Origin: Rhizobium mongolense USDA 1844
GTDB taxonomy: Bacteria; Pseudomonadota; Alphaproteobacteria; Rhizobiales; Rhizobiaceae
Direction: 5' to 3'
DNA length: 64,000 bases
Assembly (NCBI RefSeq): GCF_000419765.1
Contig: NZ_ATTQ01000008.1
Location: 124,001-188,000 of the forward strand
The notes under the pieces were generated by a model that was given only the letters and a program-made list of their open reading frames with translations, had not been told where the DNA came from and did no database searches. Positions within the stretch are counted from its first letter, which is position 1; each line of letters opens with the position of its first letter. The translations under genes and the position numbers were made by a program. This document shows positions 39,609-47,482 of this stretch, one piece after another.

Positions 39609-40613
39609 ATGCGCCGCTTCTTGCCCGATACCTTCACGATCCTCCTCGTCTGCACCGTCATTCTTGCCTCGCTGCTTCCGGCAAGCGGCATTTTTGCGGA
39701 TTATTTCGGCGTTGCCACCGGTCTTGCCATTGCCCTGCTGTTCTTCCTGCATGGCGCCCGGCTATCCAGCGACGTCGTCATTGCCGGCATCCTGCACTGG
39801 CGGCTGCACCTCGTCATTCTACTGACGACATTCGTCATCTTTCCGCTGCTCGGCATGGCGCTCGGCCTCATCCCGGATTCGATCCTGCCGCAGCCGCTTT
39901 ACCTCGGCATCCTTTTTCTGTGCGTCCTGCCATCCACGGTGCAATCCTCGATCGCCTTCACCTCGATGGCAGGCGGCAATGTGCCCGCCGCCATCTGCTC
40001 GGCCTCCGCTTCCAACATCTTCGGCATGTTCCTGACGCCGCTGCTCGTCGGCCTGCTCTTTTCCGTCGGCGGCCATGGCGGCTTTTCCTGGGACGCGCTG
40101 GAGCAGATCCTGCTGCAATTGCTTGCTCCCTTCGTGGCAGGCCAGATCCTGCAGCCCTGGATCGGCGGCTGGATCCGGGCGAAGAAGAAAATCCTGATGC
40201 CGGTCGATCGCGGATCGATTCTGATGGTCGTCTATCTGGCCTTCAGCACCGCGGTCGTCGAGGGCCTGTGGCACACCTTCTCGGTAAGAGACATCGCGGT
40301 CGTCGTCGTGCTCGACATGTTGCTGCTCGCAATCGTCGTGCTGCTCACCATGCATGGCAGCCGCCTACTCGGCTTCAACAAGGCCGACGAGATCACCATC
40401 ACCTTCTGCGGCTCGAAGAAGAGCCTGGCAAGTGGCGTGCCGATGGCAAGCGTCATCTTCGCCGGCCAGTCGATCGGCGCCATCGTCCTGCCGCTGATGC
40501 TCTTCCACCAGATCCAGCTGATGGTCTGCGCGGTGATCGCGCAAAAATATGCCGCAGCGGCTGCGCATCGGATCACAAAAGAGGAAGCCGACGAGGCTGC
40601 GAGCCCAGCCTGA
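39609..40613 (+). CDS. bile acid:sodium symporter family (SBF-like) transporter
   Basis: A 334-residue inner-membrane protein with about ten hydrophobic helices. It belongs to the SBF-like group (YfeH type). Signatures include LALLFFLHGARLSSDVV, LPSTVQSSIAFTSMAGGNVPAAICSASASN, and FCGSKKSLASGVPMA. Proteins of this group are secondary transporters; the substrate is not known and bile acid transport is not implied. Probably under control of the divergent LysR gene. Confidence 0.9.
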   Translation: MRRFLPDTFTILLVCTVILASLLPASGIFADYFGVATGLAIALLFFLHGARLSSDVVIAGILHWRLHLVILLTTFVIFPLLGMALGLIPDSILPQPLYLGILFLCVLPSTVQSSIAFTSMAGGNVPAAICSASASNIFGMFLTPLLVGLLFSVGGHGGFSWDALEQILLQLLAPFVAGQILQPWIGGWIRAKKKILMPVDRGSILMVVYLAFSTAVVEGLWHTFSVRDIAVVVVLDMLLLAIVVLLTMHGSRLLGFNKADEITITFCGSKKSLASGVPMASVIFAGQSIGAIVLPLMLFHQIQLMVCAVIAQKYAAAAAHRITKEEADEAASPA

Positions 40614-40625
40614 TCCGCAGCCAAC

Positions 40626-40660
40626 AAAAAGCGGCGCCCCAACGGAGCGCCGCCTGTCTT
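40626..40660. terminator. bidirectional terminator between SBF transporter and hsp20
   Basis: Stem GCGGCGC (40631-40637) / GCGCCGC (40647-40653). On the minus strand it is followed by TTTTTGTTGG, ideal for ending hsp20. On the plus strand CTGTCTTTTC follows. Confidence 0.85.
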
Positions 40661-40682
40661 TTCCTATCCTGGGAGGGATCGG

Positions 40683-41150
40683 TTAGTTGGCGACCTGCGC
40701 CTCGATAGCCTTCGGCGCGCTTACCGGCTCTGCGGCAATCGCGATCTTGCGCGGCTTCATGGCTTCGGGGATGCTGCGAAGAAGGTCGATATGAAGCAGG
40801 CCGTTCTTCAGCGAAGCGGCGGTCACCTCGACATGATCGGCAAGCTGGAAGCGGCGCTCGAAGGCGCGCTTGGCAATGCCGCGATAGAGGAACTCACTGC
40901 CCTCGGCGTTCTCTTCGCTCTTGACGCCCTTGACGGTCAGCGCGTGAGCTTGAGCCTCGATCAAGATTTCGCTTTCATCGAAACCGGCAACGGCCATGGT
41001 GATGCGGTAAGTGTTCTCACCGGTGCGCTCGATATTGTAGGGCGGATAGGTATTGCCCTGATCCGGCTGAGCCAGGCTGTCGAGCATGGTGAAGAGACGG
41101 TCGAAACCGACGGTCGAACGATAAAGTGGAGAAAAGTCGACGTGACGCAT
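40683..41150 (-). CDS. small heat-shock protein Hsp20 (IbpA type)
   Basis: A 155-residue alpha-crystallin-type holdase chaperone. It has the N-terminal MRHVDFSPLYRSTVGFDRLF and an alpha-crystallin domain spanning ~38-130 with NTYRITMAVAGFDESEI, LYRGIAKRAFERRFQL and NGLLHIDL. The first of these blocks is the IbpA/B-like class A pattern of rhizobia. AAGGAGGA precedes the ATG. The leader has a ROSE-like thermosensor and an RpoH-like promoter, which gives heat regulation at both levels. Confidence 0.95.
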   Translation of the reverse strand: MRHVDFSPLYRSTVGFDRLFTMLDSLAQPDQGNTYPPYNIERTGENTYRITMAVAGFDESEILIEAQAHALTVKGVKSEENAEGSEFLYRGIAKRAFERRFQLADHVEVTAASLKNGLLHIDLLRSIPEAMKPRKIAIAAEPVSAPKAIEAQVAN

Positions 41151-41249
41151 GATGTCCTCCTTAAGGAAGCGACGTGTTGCGATATATGTCCCTGAATCCC
41201 CATGTTCGGCAGCTTCGGGACGGTTCAGCGGACCCGTTTGGCACCCGCA
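41151..41249 (-). ncRNA. ROSE-type RNA thermometer in hsp20 leader
   Basis: The last hairpin before the start codon (41154-41173, minus strand) reads GUCGCUUC-CUUAA-GGAGGAC. The anti-Shine-Dalgarno U-C-G-C-U pairs with the ribosome site and leaves one bulged G. This is the hallmark UYGCU pattern of ROSE elements (established for rhizobial small heat-shock genes). A larger upstream stem (GUCCC/GGGAC, 41190-41223) precedes it. A leader of ~98 bases is the usual length. It should melt on heating to allow translation. Confidence 0.78.
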
Positions 41250-41255
41250 GAATTC

Positions 41256-41284
41256 AGATGGTGATCGACTTTGCGCAGTTCAAG
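41256..41284 (-). promoter_or_regulatory. RpoH (sigma-32)-like promoter of hsp20
   Basis: On the minus strand: -35 CTTGAA (41284-41279), 17 bases, -10 CCATCT (41261-41256). The two boxes match the alphaproteobacterial heat-shock consensus (CTTG ... CCCCATNT) in part. Transcription would begin near 41249. The remaining gap to 41555 contains no gene; a possible TTGATT-N16-TATCCC promoter for the hydrolase lies at about 41493-41520. Confidence 0.65.
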
Positions 41285-41554
41285 ACCCTTTTGAAGCTCG
41301 GTGAACGGGGCATGAACGCGAGGTTCGGCATGCGTTCAGCAGCATGTCTGTAGAAGTAGTAATTGTCGGGTGATTAAACCGCCCGATGGCTGAAGTGCAT
41401 CGTCCCTTCTTCTTCAGTCCGATTTTACGGCCGGCGCCGGGCATCCCTCAAATCGCCCCGCCGGTCCCTTTTTATTCGCTCCGCGCTTAACAGTTGATTT
41501 TCCGTCTCCGTGCATTATCCCCTACACTCAAGGCGGCATCGAAAGCAGCGGCTC

Positions 41555-42529
41555 ATGGACAGCGTCCTTATTTCGACACCTGACAATCCGGTCCCGGAAA
41601 ACCGTACCGAAGGCTATTTCGAGACGCATGACGGCTGGAAGCTGCGCTATGCGGTGTTCCGGTCCGATGCCTCCGTTGCAAAAGGTACGGTCGTCATCCT
41701 GCAGGGACGCAACGAATATATCGAGAAATATTTCGAGACGATCCGCGATCTAACGGCGAAGGACTTCTGGGTTGCGATCTTCGATCTTCGTGGCCAGGGT
41801 GGTTCGCCACGGCTGATCAAGAAGCGGCAGCATGGCCATGTGAGGCGCTTTTCCGATTACGAGCGAGACCTCGACACCTTTCTGGAAAAGGTGGTGCTGC
41901 CCGACACCCGCCTGCCCTTCTACCTGCTCGGCCATTCGACCGGTGGCCTGATTGCGCTTTCGGCCGCCCCCTATCTTGCAACACGCATCGAACGCATGGT
42001 GCTTTCCGCGCCCTTCATCGGCCTGATCGGCCAGGCAGCGTCAGCCTCGACCATCCGCCGCCTGGCCGCAACGGCTTGCTCGCTCGGCCTTGGCTCGCTG
42101 CCATTGAGCCGCAAGCTACGGGAGCTTCCTTTCCAGGACAATCCGCTGACATCGGACGAGGTGCGTTTCGAGCGCAACATTGCAATGATGAGGGAGCATC
42201 CGGAACTGATGCTCGGCCCGCCGACCGCGCGCTGGGTCCATGAATCCTTCAAGGCGATCGACAAGGTACTCATGCCGAGCCACCTCTTTTCGATTACCAT
42301 CCCGACGATCGTCATTGCCCCGACCCGCGACGGCGTTGTGCCCTATATCGCGCAGGAACGGCTTTCGCGCTATTTCCGCGCCGCCCAGCTCGTGCCCATC
42401 AATGGCGCGCGGCACGAGATTTTTCAGGAGCGCGACGCCTACCGCGCAGCAGCGCTCGCCGCGTTCCATGCGTTTATTCCCGGCAGCGACGCCGAGGCCG
42501 CTGAAGAGGTCGAAGGATTCGGCGTCTAA
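41555..42529 (+). CDS. alpha/beta hydrolase (lysophospholipase-like)
   Basis: A 324-residue alpha/beta hydrolase of the PldB/monoacylglycerol-lipase group. The G-R-N-E-Y oxyanion region (VVILQGRNEYIEKYF), nucleophile GHSTGG (YLLGHSTGGLIAL), acid in APTRDGVVP, and catalytic His in GARHEIFQE complete the triad. No signal peptide. The start at 41555 is favoured over the ATG at 41510. Its stop lies 13 bases from the stop of the convergent hisN gene. Substrate, probably lysophospholipid or monoglyceride, is inferred. Confidence 0.9.
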   Translation: MDSVLISTPDNPVPENRTEGYFETHDGWKLRYAVFRSDASVAKGTVVILQGRNEYIEKYFETIRDLTAKDFWVAIFDLRGQGGSPRLIKKRQHGHVRRFSDYERDLDTFLEKVVLPDTRLPFYLLGHSTGGLIALSAAPYLATRIERMVLSAPFIGLIGQAASASTIRRLAATACSLGLGSLPLSRKLRELPFQDNPLTSDEVRFERNIAMMREHPELMLGPPTARWVHESFKAIDKVLMPSHLFSITIPTIVIAPTRDGVVPYIAQERLSRYFRAAQLVPINGARHEIFQERDAYRAAALAAFHAFIPGSDAEAAEEVEGFGV

Positions 42530-42541
42530 ACGGATGGCGAC

Positions 42542-43315
42542 TTAGCGCTGCAGGATCGCAAGTGCCTGGTCGTAAACAGCACGGCTGCCGGCGGCGATGA
42601 TCGAGCCACCGTTTTCCGGCCGCCCGCCGTCCCAGGTCGTGATGATGCCGCCCGCATTTTCGATCACCGGAATGATCCCGCCGACATCGTAGGGCTTGAG
42701 GCCGTTTTCGATCACGAGATCGACATGGCCGGCCGCGAGAAGGGCGTAGGCATAGCAATCCGTGCCATAGCGGAAGAGCCGGACCTGGCGTTCGATCTCG
42801 CGATATTTCTCCATTTCCAAGCCGGTGAAGAGATGCGGCGAAGTGGTGAAGAGGATCGCGTTCGAAAGCGTGCCGCAATCGCGTGTCTTCAAGCGCCGTT
42901 CGCCCTCCGGTCCGGAATAGGTCGAGCCGTTCTGATCCGCGAAATAGCGCTCGCCGGTAAAGGGCTGCTCGATCATGCCCATGATCGCCCGGCCGTTCTT
43001 CTGTAGCCCGATCAGCGTTCCCCATACCGGCACGCCGGAAATGAAGGCCCGCGTGCCGTCGATAGGATCGATGATCCAGACGTAATCACGGTCCAGGCCA
43101 ACATCGCCGTGTTCCTCGCCAAGAATGCCATGATTGGGAAAATGCTCTTCAATCAGCTTGCGGATGGCCGCTTCCGCTGCCCGATCGCCCTCGGTAACGG
43201 GATCAAAGCCACTTGAAAGCTTGTTCGTCACATCGAGGCCGGATCGGAATCGCGGCAGTGTCTCGGCCTTGGCGGCTTCCGCCAGGCGATTGAAGAACGA
43301 GCGGTCAGGAAGCAT
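42542..43315 (-). CDS. hisN: histidinol-phosphatase, inositol monophosphatase family
   Basis: A 257-residue Mg-dependent phosphatase of the IMPase family. Metal motifs are GILGEEHGD (Glu), WIIDPIDGTRAF (Asp-Asp-Thr) and the C-terminal KPYDVGGIIPVIENAGG (Asp). The sequence resembles the HisN-type of actinobacteria and rhizobia, which makes histidinol from histidinol phosphate. A role on other sugar phosphates (SuhB-like) is possible. The ATG at 43315 is chosen; the frame extends to 43351. A divergent MmgR-like sRNA starts ~156 bases upstream, fitting the 'suhB motif' neighbourhood. Confidence 0.82.
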   Translation of the reverse strand: MLPDRSFFNRLAEAAKAETLPRFRSGLDVTNKLSSGFDPVTEGDRAAEAAIRKLIEEHFPNHGILGEEHGDVGLDRDYVWIIDPIDGTRAFISGVPVWGTLIGLQKNGRAIMGMIEQPFTGERYFADQNGSTYSGPEGERRLKTRDCGTLSNAILFTTSPHLFTGLEMEKYREIERQVRLFRYGTDCYAYALLAAGHVDLVIENGLKPYDVGGIIPVIENAGGIITTWDGGRPENGGSIIAAGSRAVYDQALAILQR

Positions 43316-43435
43316 GGATGATTCCGTTTTTCTGGGCCGTGTGGCACGCATTTCTTAGCGGAATTGCGTTCGAATGCAAATCCACCAGGCATTTTCTCGA
43401 TGTCTGCCTAAAGATTTTGCATTGCAAAATAATGA

Positions 43436-43464
43436 TTGACAATTGTGCAACGCAGCAGTAGCGT
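43436..43464 (+). promoter_or_regulatory. sigma-70-like promoter of the MmgR-like sRNA
   Basis: TTGACA at 43436-43441 and TAGCGT at 43459-43464 are separated by exactly 17 bases. The predicted start of transcription is near 43471. Confidence 0.65.
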
Positions 43465-43470
43465 CTTCAT

Positions 43471-43549
43471 ACAGTCTTCTGACTGTAAATACCCTCCTTG
43501 GGTGTTTCCTCCCTAGACTTAGCCGCGCTGAACAGCGCGGTTCTTTTTT
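43471..43549 (+). ncRNA. mmgR: MmgR/suhB-type small RNA (alpha-r8 family)
   Basis: A ~79-base transcript predicted from promoter to terminator. It comprises a 5' hairpin ACAGT/ACTGT, a short ACCC/GGGT hairpin with loop TCCTT, an unpaired stretch with GTTTCCTCCCT, and a terminator CCGCGCT/AGCGCGG followed by TTCTTTTTT (43523-43549). The CCTCCTT...TTTCCTCCCT anti-Shine-Dalgarno blocks and overall size match the alphaproteobacterial suhB/MmgR RNA as I know it, reported ~77 bases in Sinorhizobium. MmgR affects polyhydroxybutyrate granules. Homology assignment needs a covariance search. Confidence 0.72.
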
Positions 43550-43568
43550 GAGCGACTGTCCGGGGGGC

Positions 43569-44450
43569 TTATTCGGCAGCAAGCGCCGTATCGGTTGCAA
43601 ACTGCTCCACGTAGCTCGCCATCTGCCGCATGAAGCCCGTGACGGCGTTGACGATCAGCGGAAAGTCCGTGTGCTTTTCCAGCGTCACTTCGTCCACGTA
43701 GATCGCCCGATTCACCTCGATCTGCAGCGCGTGCAGCCCGCGCGCCGGCCGGCCGTAATGCTCGGTGATGAAGCCGCCGGCATAAGGCTTGTTGCGGATG
43801 GCTGTGAAACCCATCTCCTCGAGAATACTGATCGCGGTACGCGAAAGTTCGGCCGATGCGCTGGTACCATACCGGTCACCGATGATGAAGTCGGGCCGTG
43901 CATTGCTGCCTGCGACGCGGACATTGCCCGGCATCGAGTGGCAATCGATCAGCACGCCGAAGCCGAACTGCACGTGGGTGCGCGCAATCAGCCGGCGCAG
44001 CGCGGCGTGGTAGGGTTTGTAGATGCTCTCGACCCGATCGAGACCTTCCTGCACCGGTAGCCGTCGGGCATAAATTTCCATATTCTCGGCAACGATGCGC
44101 GGAATGGTGCCGAGCCCGCCTGCGACACGCAGCGAATTGATGTTTGCATAAGGCGGCAACAGGCCATCGAACATGCGCGGGTCGAGTTCGTAAGGTTCGC
44201 GGTTCACATCCAGATAGGCGCGCGGGAAATTGGCGAGAAGCAGAGGGGCGCCAAGCAGGCTGGCGGCTGAAAAGAGCTCGTCGACATAGTGATCCTCCGA
44301 GCGGCGGATGGAAATGCCTTCGAGCCGCGACTGGGCGATAAATTCCGGTGGATAAATACGGCCGCTGTGGGGAGAATTGTAAACGAAGGGAATGGTCTGC
44401 GACACGGGCTCACGGATCTCAAAAAGCTCGTATTCGCGAATTTCCGGCAC
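43569..44450 (-). CDS. N-formylglutamate amidohydrolase
   Basis: A 293-residue zinc hydrolase (deformylase type). Motifs include FVYNSPHSGRIYPPEF (metal His), FPRAYLDVNREPYELDPRMF, LIDCHSMPGNVRVAG (metal His), and an HALQIEVNRAIYVDE stretch near the C-terminus. The GTG at 44450 is chosen as start because AGAGGG lies just upstream; an ATG at 44474 in frame is the alternative. It is more typical of the family than the gene at 5.3 kb. No histidine-utilisation (hut) genes are nearby, so its pathway is unclear. Confidence 0.9.
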   Translation of the reverse strand: MPEIREYELFEIREPVSQTIPFVYNSPHSGRIYPPEFIAQSRLEGISIRRSEDHYVDELFSAASLLGAPLLLANFPRAYLDVNREPYELDPRMFDGLLPPYANINSLRVAGGLGTIPRIVAENMEIYARRLPVQEGLDRVESIYKPYHAALRRLIARTHVQFGFGVLIDCHSMPGNVRVAGSNARPDFIIGDRYGTSASAELSRTAISILEEMGFTAIRNKPYAGGFITEHYGRPARGLHALQIEVNRAIYVDEVTLEKHTDFPLIVNAVTGFMRQMASYVEQFATDTALAAE

Positions 44451-44640
44451 CTTTTTCCCTCTTAACCATGTCACAGGACGGCTGCTTCGCCCATGTTGCC
44501 AGTTGCCTCACCGCAAGTCCATACTATGTAGCGGGGATGACAGCCTTGGGCAGGCAATTCACCGGTTGTTTACTGGCCAAAGTCTAGTGTAAATAGCTGG
44601 CGCCTCCCACCAAAAACCTATTCACCAATCGGTCTGGATA

Positions 44641-45003
44641 ATGACTCAGAAGATACTGCTCGCCGAAGACGACAACGACATGCGCCGCTTCCTTGTAAAG
44701 GCGCTCGAAAAGGCCGGTTACAAGGTTCTTTCCTACGATAACGGCGCAAGCGCCTATGACAGGCTCCGCGAAGAGCCCTTCTCCCTGCTCCTGACCGATA
44801 TCGTCATGCCGGAAATGGATGGCATCGAGCTCGCACGCCGTGCGACCGAACTCGACCCGGACCTCAAGGTCATGTTCATCACCGGTTTTGCGGCCGTTGC
44901 ACTGAACCCTGATTCGAAGGCGCCGAAGGATGCAAAGGTGCTTTCCAAGCCTTTCCATCTTCGCGATCTCGTCGATGAAGTGAACAAAATGCTTGCCGCA
45001 TAA
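44641..45003 (+). CDS. cpdR: cell-cycle response regulator CpdR
   Basis: A 120-residue single-domain receiver. It starts MTQKILLAEDDNDMRRFLVKAL, has phospho-acceptor Asp53 (LLTDIVMPEMDG) and a Lys in KVLSKPFHLRDLV. Sequence and length match CpdR1 of rhizobia. In Caulobacter and Sinorhizobium, unphosphorylated CpdR directs ClpXP to degrade cell-cycle regulators; phosphate comes from CckA via ChpT. It stands alone upstream of tRNA-Val. Identification by sequence recognition. Confidence 0.93.
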   Translation: MTQKILLAEDDNDMRRFLVKALEKAGYKVLSYDNGASAYDRLREEPFSLLLTDIVMPEMDGIELARRATELDPDLKVMFITGFAAVALNPDSKAPKDAKVLSKPFHLRDLVDEVNKMLAA

Positions 45004-45087
45004 GGCTTGCGGGCGGCGGGTCACAAAACTTCGAAAAAGCCTATTGACGGCTCCCAAGGTTTTGTGATCTATGCGCCGCCATCGGAT

Positions 45088-45162
<75 letters not shown>

Positions 45163-45311
45163 TTCGATCCTCTTGAAATTACAAGAGGACTTCGTCAAAC
45201 CGCTGATTGACGAGTTATCTTCCAGGGCGTGAGCAATCCTGCCTTACGGCGCAAAACTGCGCCCTTGCCCAACACGGCTCACACAAGCCAGCCAAAACCC
45301 CATCAAATACT

Positions 45312-45446
45312 TTACTTCGTAAGCGTGGCGTCTTCAGATAGAGTTGCTGCGGTTTGCAAGTTCGGCGTCTCAGGGATTGCTGCGATGAAAAACATCGTGA
45401 ACGCATAAACTGAGAACAACGTCAGCACCGCGGTCAATCGAATCAT
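45312..45446 (-). CDS. small membrane protein, 44 residues
   Basis: Minus-strand ORF of 44 residues starting MIRLTAVLTLFSVYAFTMFF then IAAIPETPNLQT..., ending at TAA 45312. One hydrophobic helix (residues ~5-24) precedes a polar tail. It is preceded by AAGGAGAT at 7 bases, an excellent ribosome site. No family recognised. It lies alone between tRNA-Val and the 65-residue protein gene. The gap on either side (45163-45311 and 45447-45761) has no other gene; one hairpin (TCCTCTTG/CAAGAGGA, 45168-45189) follows the tRNA. Confidence 0.62.
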   Translation of the reverse strand: MIRLTAVLTLFSVYAFTMFFIAAIPETPNLQTAATLSEDATLTK

Positions 45447-45761
45447 TCAGTATCTCCTTATTCACAAGGACAGCTTGACCCATATCGGGGTTTTCCAAAA
45501 CCGTTTTCTGAACGGGAGATGAACAAAAACTTGTGACGGGGAATTTTAACGATATTTTTACAACACATTTTGGAGAGTCTCGCCTCTTCCCGCGGGGGCT
45601 TATAAGCCGGAAGAAGGAGCCTTTTAGGTCATGAAGGAGGCATTGCTCCATTCGAGCTAATCCTGTGAATAGCGGGAATCGACGCCGGTGAACTGGACAT
45701 TAGCAACGAGAAATGTTTGCCTAGGAAGGCTGGCTGAGGGGCCGGCGGTTGGGGGCGAGCG

Positions 45762-45959
45762 ATGAATATCGAAGAACTGCTTGACATGCAGGAGCGCGGA
45801 ATACGCGACCGGATCCTCGGCTACGCGTTAAGCGACAATCCCATGTCGCGACCGGAACTGATGCCGATCTGTGACGCTACGGAGCTTGAAATCTGGTACG
45901 CCCGCTACGAGGCATGGCGCTTCGGTTGGTCCGTCGAGGACGCCAGCCGGCGACACTGA
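45762..45959 (+). CDS. hypothetical protein, 65 residues
   Basis: A 65-residue acidic soluble protein (MNIEELLDMQERGIRDRILGY...), with a C-terminal aromatic helix LEIWYARYEAWRFGWSVEDA. It has no signal peptide or membrane segment. A G-rich run lies upstream of the ATG as a possible ribosome site, and a strong terminator follows. No family is recognised. Coding potential is supported by the isolated gene-terminator layout. Confidence 0.6.
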   Translation: MNIEELLDMQERGIRDRILGYALSDNPMSRPELMPICDATELEIWYARYEAWRFGWSVEDASRRH

Positions 45960-46043
45960 GCGTTTGAATGGGCGAAGGCTCCGCGCAAGCAAGAGGGAAG
46001 ATACAGAGGCCGGCCCGTCGTTGTTGACGGCCACGCTTCCCAG

Positions 46044-46078
46044 AACGGGCCGCTATCCCTGCAGCGGCCCGTTTTCTT
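46044..46078 (+). terminator. intrinsic terminator after the 65-residue protein
   Basis: An 11-bp perfect stem AACGGGCCGCT (46044-46054) / AGCGGCCCGTT (46063-46073) followed by TTCTTT. Confidence 0.88.
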
Positions 46079-46153
46079 TGAGCGCGGCAAATTTCGGACA
46101 CAGAAACATGCGACCCCCGTCCGGTAAACCAGCATGACAGGATTCCTGAACAG

Positions 46154-46630
46154 ATGAGACTGACAGTGATTGCAGCTGCGGCGCTTTCCGCCGCAGCTTT
46201 CGCCTCCGGCGCCAACGCCGCATCCCAGAATTTTCCAGGCGCCGGTGTTTCGACACTTACAGGCAAATGCACAAAGCTCGTCGTTGGCAACGTGGATGCA
46301 ACGAAGGGCTGCAAGGGCGAACTCGCCAGCGTGGGACTGCCGAACGGCCAGGTGACCTTCATCTTCACCTCAGGCGGCAAGATGCTTGGCTTCCAGGGCG
46401 ACGGCACCGCGATCAAGCCGGCTTCTAACGGCAATGCCAGGATTCCGCTCAAGATGGTGACAACCGGCGTCGGCGAGAAGATGACGGGCCAGGTCAAGGT
46501 GGCAGGCACCTGCACATTCGGCAACCCTTACGGCGGCAAGCCGATCGTGATCGAATGCTCCGCGAAAAGCAAGGATACGGCCTTTACCGGCAGCTTCCGC
46601 ACCAGCGGTAAGGCTCCGAAGCAGAAGTAG
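46154..46630 (+). CDS. secreted hypothetical protein
   Basis: A 158-residue exported protein. The signal peptide (MRLTVIAAAALSAAAFASGANA) is cut around residue 22. The mature protein is glycine/threonine-rich with four cysteines (GKCTKL, KGCKGEL, GTCTFG, IECSAK), suggesting two disulphides. The pattern of short beta strands suggests a small beta-sandwich. It converges with the nuclease-like gene only three bases away. No function recognised. Confidence 0.75.
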   Translation: MRLTVIAAAALSAAAFASGANAASQNFPGAGVSTLTGKCTKLVVGNVDATKGCKGELASVGLPNGQVTFIFTSGGKMLGFQGDGTAIKPASNGNARIPLKMVTTGVGEKMTGQVKVAGTCTFGNPYGGKPIVIECSAKSKDTAFTGSFRTSGKAPKQK

Positions 46631-46633
46631 ACC

Positions 46634-47332
46634 TCAGGCGCACCATCCACCGGCGGCGCCAGGCTTGCGGGCAAGACCCTCGGTAATCAGTTGCGTGCCC
46701 AAGGAGCGGCCGCCGCGCGAAATCACGTGCGGCGCACCGGTACTGGCTGGCTTGCCGGTAGCGTTCATGATGAAGGGCCCGGCATTCAGAAATTTAAGCA
46801 GCCTCGATTTTGCGGCAAAGCCGATCCTCCGCTCGCCTTCGCAACGCGCGGCGCCGACATCCGGCACTACCATATCCGCGATTACGATCTTCTCGCCCTT
46901 ATACCAGAATATCCCACCGTCTGCGACGCAGTTCACATGCTGGCCCTGCCCGCAATAGCCGAAGGCAGCACGCGCGCTTTCCGGGCCGGCGGGTGATGTA
47001 GCCGTTGGGGAGAGCTTCACAGGCTGCGCGGCGGGAACAGGAACGGCTTCGGGCGGCACGGGACGCTGCGGCTGCGACGCAATAGCCTGCCTCGGCGCGC
47101 TCTTGGCGACAGCCGGTTTCGGCGAATCTGCCTTGATTGCAGCGGTAATCGCGGCTGTGTCCGGCGCGCGCGAGGCAAGAATCGGGCGCACGCTCTTCCA
47201 GTTGTCGTAAAGCGCGATGCTGCCAACGGCAACGATACCGGCGAAGAGCCAGGGCAAGGCTCCACCACGCCCCCTGCTCTTCGATTTTGCGGATGATTTG
47301 CGGCGGCGGCCGCGAGGTGCAGTTCTAGCCAT
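46634..47332 (-). CDS. membrane-anchored thermonuclease (SNase)-like protein, probably inactive
   Basis: A 232-residue protein. An N-terminal Arg/Lys-rich cytoplasmic tail and a single helix (LPWLFAGIVAVGSIALYDNW) anchor it. A Pro/Ala-rich linker (to ~residue 120) leads to an SNase-like domain (CGQGQHVNCVADGGIFWYKGEKIVIADM...). The normal catalytic stretch is D-G-D-T followed by R-x-A-x-I-D-x-P-E. Here it reads D-G-G-I, and V/P/D replaces the P-E motif. Loss of key calcium and catalytic residues points to a non-enzymatic role. Start ATG 47332; the frame is open to 47422. Confidence 0.8.
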   Translation of the reverse strand: MARTAPRGRRRKSSAKSKSRGRGGALPWLFAGIVAVGSIALYDNWKSVRPILASRAPDTAAITAAIKADSPKPAVAKSAPRQAIASQPQRPVPPEAVPVPAAQPVKLSPTATSPAGPESARAAFGYCGQGQHVNCVADGGIFWYKGEKIVIADMVVPDVGAARCEGERRIGFAAKSRLLKFLNAGPFIMNATGKPASTGAPHVISRGGRSLGTQLITEGLARKPGAAGGWCA

Positions 47333-47482
47333 CTGGTCCGAATCCCGTGATGGGCGGATTATCGCCTCCCAATCCTTTCCGAAAGGTTGGCGTGGAGCCG
47401 CAACGTCGAAACGGACGAACAAAGAGCCGCAGAAGACGTTAGCCCCGCGAAGAAATGTTCACCCGAAGGGAGCGCCTTCTCC

